From Alphaproteobacteria bacterium (GTDB lineage: Bacteria; Pseudomonadota; Alphaproteobacteria; Rhodobacterales; Rhodobacteraceae): a stretch of 5,255 nt of DNA. Below, in pieces: positions 4,885 through 5,255 of this stretch. The notes under the pieces were generated by a model, which was not told where the DNA came from, did not search any database, and saw only the letters and a list, made by a program, of their open reading frames with translations. The stretch lies in contig RFIR01000313.1 in assembly GCA_003695135.1 (NCBI GenBank), forward strand, positions 1 through 5,255, given 5' to 3'. Position 1 is the first letter of the stretch; each line of letters starts with the position of its first letter. Made by a program: the position numbers and the translations under genes.

Positions 4885-5255
4885 CGCCCCTCCCGCGATG
4901 GGTCGAATACGGGCTGATGCCGGTGCTGAACCTGGCGCTCGCCTTTCTGGTCGCGGGTCTGGTGGTGCTGGCGATCGGCGCCAACCCGCTGGAGGCGGTG
5001 GGCCACATCCTCTACGGTGCCTTCGGATATGGCGAGGGGATCGGCTTCACCCTCTATTACGCCACCAACTTCATCTTCACCGGGCTCGCCGTCGCCGTGG
5101 CCTTCCACGCGGCCCAGTTCAACATCGGCGGCGAGGGGCAGGCCTATGTCGGCGGGCTGGGGGCGGGGCTGGTCATCCTCGCGCTCGACCGCACGCTGCC
5201 CTGGTGGGCGATCCTGCCCTTTGCCATGATCGGCGGCGCGCTGTTCGGGATGATC
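4881..5255 (+). CDS. ABC transporter permease, N-terminal part (BMP/nucleoside type)
   Basis: The frame from ATG 4881 stays open to the window end, giving 125 residues of a protein that in this family runs to about 350. It is the membrane channel subunit of the BPD_transp_2 class used by BMP-type nucleoside importers, RbsC-like permeases and branched-chain amino-acid LivH/LivM. Seen here: a first membrane segment at about 14-33, a turn with A-N-P-L-E-A, a second hydrophobic region at about 57-75, then the family block F-N-I-G-G-E-G-Q (80-87) leading into a Gly-rich segment (about 90-102) and another membrane segment from about 108. The ATG overlaps the stop of the small membrane-protein ORF (ATGA at 4881-4884), and the ribosome site just upstream is weak, so translation is probably coupled to that ORF. 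The nearby ATG at 4898 is out of frame. A second permease gene would be expected beyond the window. Confidence 0.9.
   Translation, partial: MTPLPRWVEYGLMPVLNLALAFLVAGLVVLAIGANPLEAVGHILYGAFGYGEGIGFTLYYATNFIFTGLAVAVAFHAAQFNIGGEGQAYVGGLGAGLVILALDRTLPWWAILPFAMIGGALFGMI

Noticed and set aside
1..5255. CRISPR array, tRNA or rRNA genes, insertion sequences, attachment sites
   Set aside because: No regularly spaced repeats, no tRNA-like cloverleaf sequence, no transposase motifs and no long terminal inverted repeats were noticed on reading.

Overview
This is a GC-rich, densely coded window, all on the + strand. It fits an alphaproteobacterium, most likely Rhodobacterales or a near relative. That guess rests on the codon use (mostly G or C in third positions) and on the recalled look of the BMP-type binding protein; it is inference, not a database result. 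Two gene groups are separated by a 158-nt spacer at 1713-1870.

Group 1 (1-1712) is signal transduction. The window opens inside a gene whose last 76 codons form a histidine phosphotransfer (HPt) domain. Twenty nt later comes a complete sigma-54-dependent response regulator that matches LuxO along its whole length (receiver, AAA+ and Fis-type HTH). The pair looks like a LuxU-LuxO phosphorelay module: HPt histidine H22 (window numbering) would pass phosphate to receiver D52.

Group 2 (1871 to beyond 5255) is an ABC uptake system of the BMP/PnrA type, expected to import purine or other nucleosides. It has a periplasmic binding protein (1871-2863), a double-NBD ATPase (3152-4672) and the start of the first permease (from 4881, cut by the window end). 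A strong GC hairpin just after the binding-protein stop probably lowers downstream expression relative to the binding protein. The leader of the binding-protein gene is rich in dyads.

The unusual part is that two small ORFs are spliced into the transporter operon. The first (2931-3155) encodes what looks like half of a VOC/glyoxalase-fold domain. The second (4669-4884) encodes a 71-residue protein with one membrane segment and a proline-rich tail; it has the best Shine-Dalgarno sequence in the window. From the VOC-like ORF to the permease every junction is a 4-nt start/stop overlap (ATGA, GTGA, ATGA), so the four genes form a chain of probable translational coupling. The 71-residue protein is the best candidate for something undescribed: a possible small accessory subunit of a nucleoside ABC importer.
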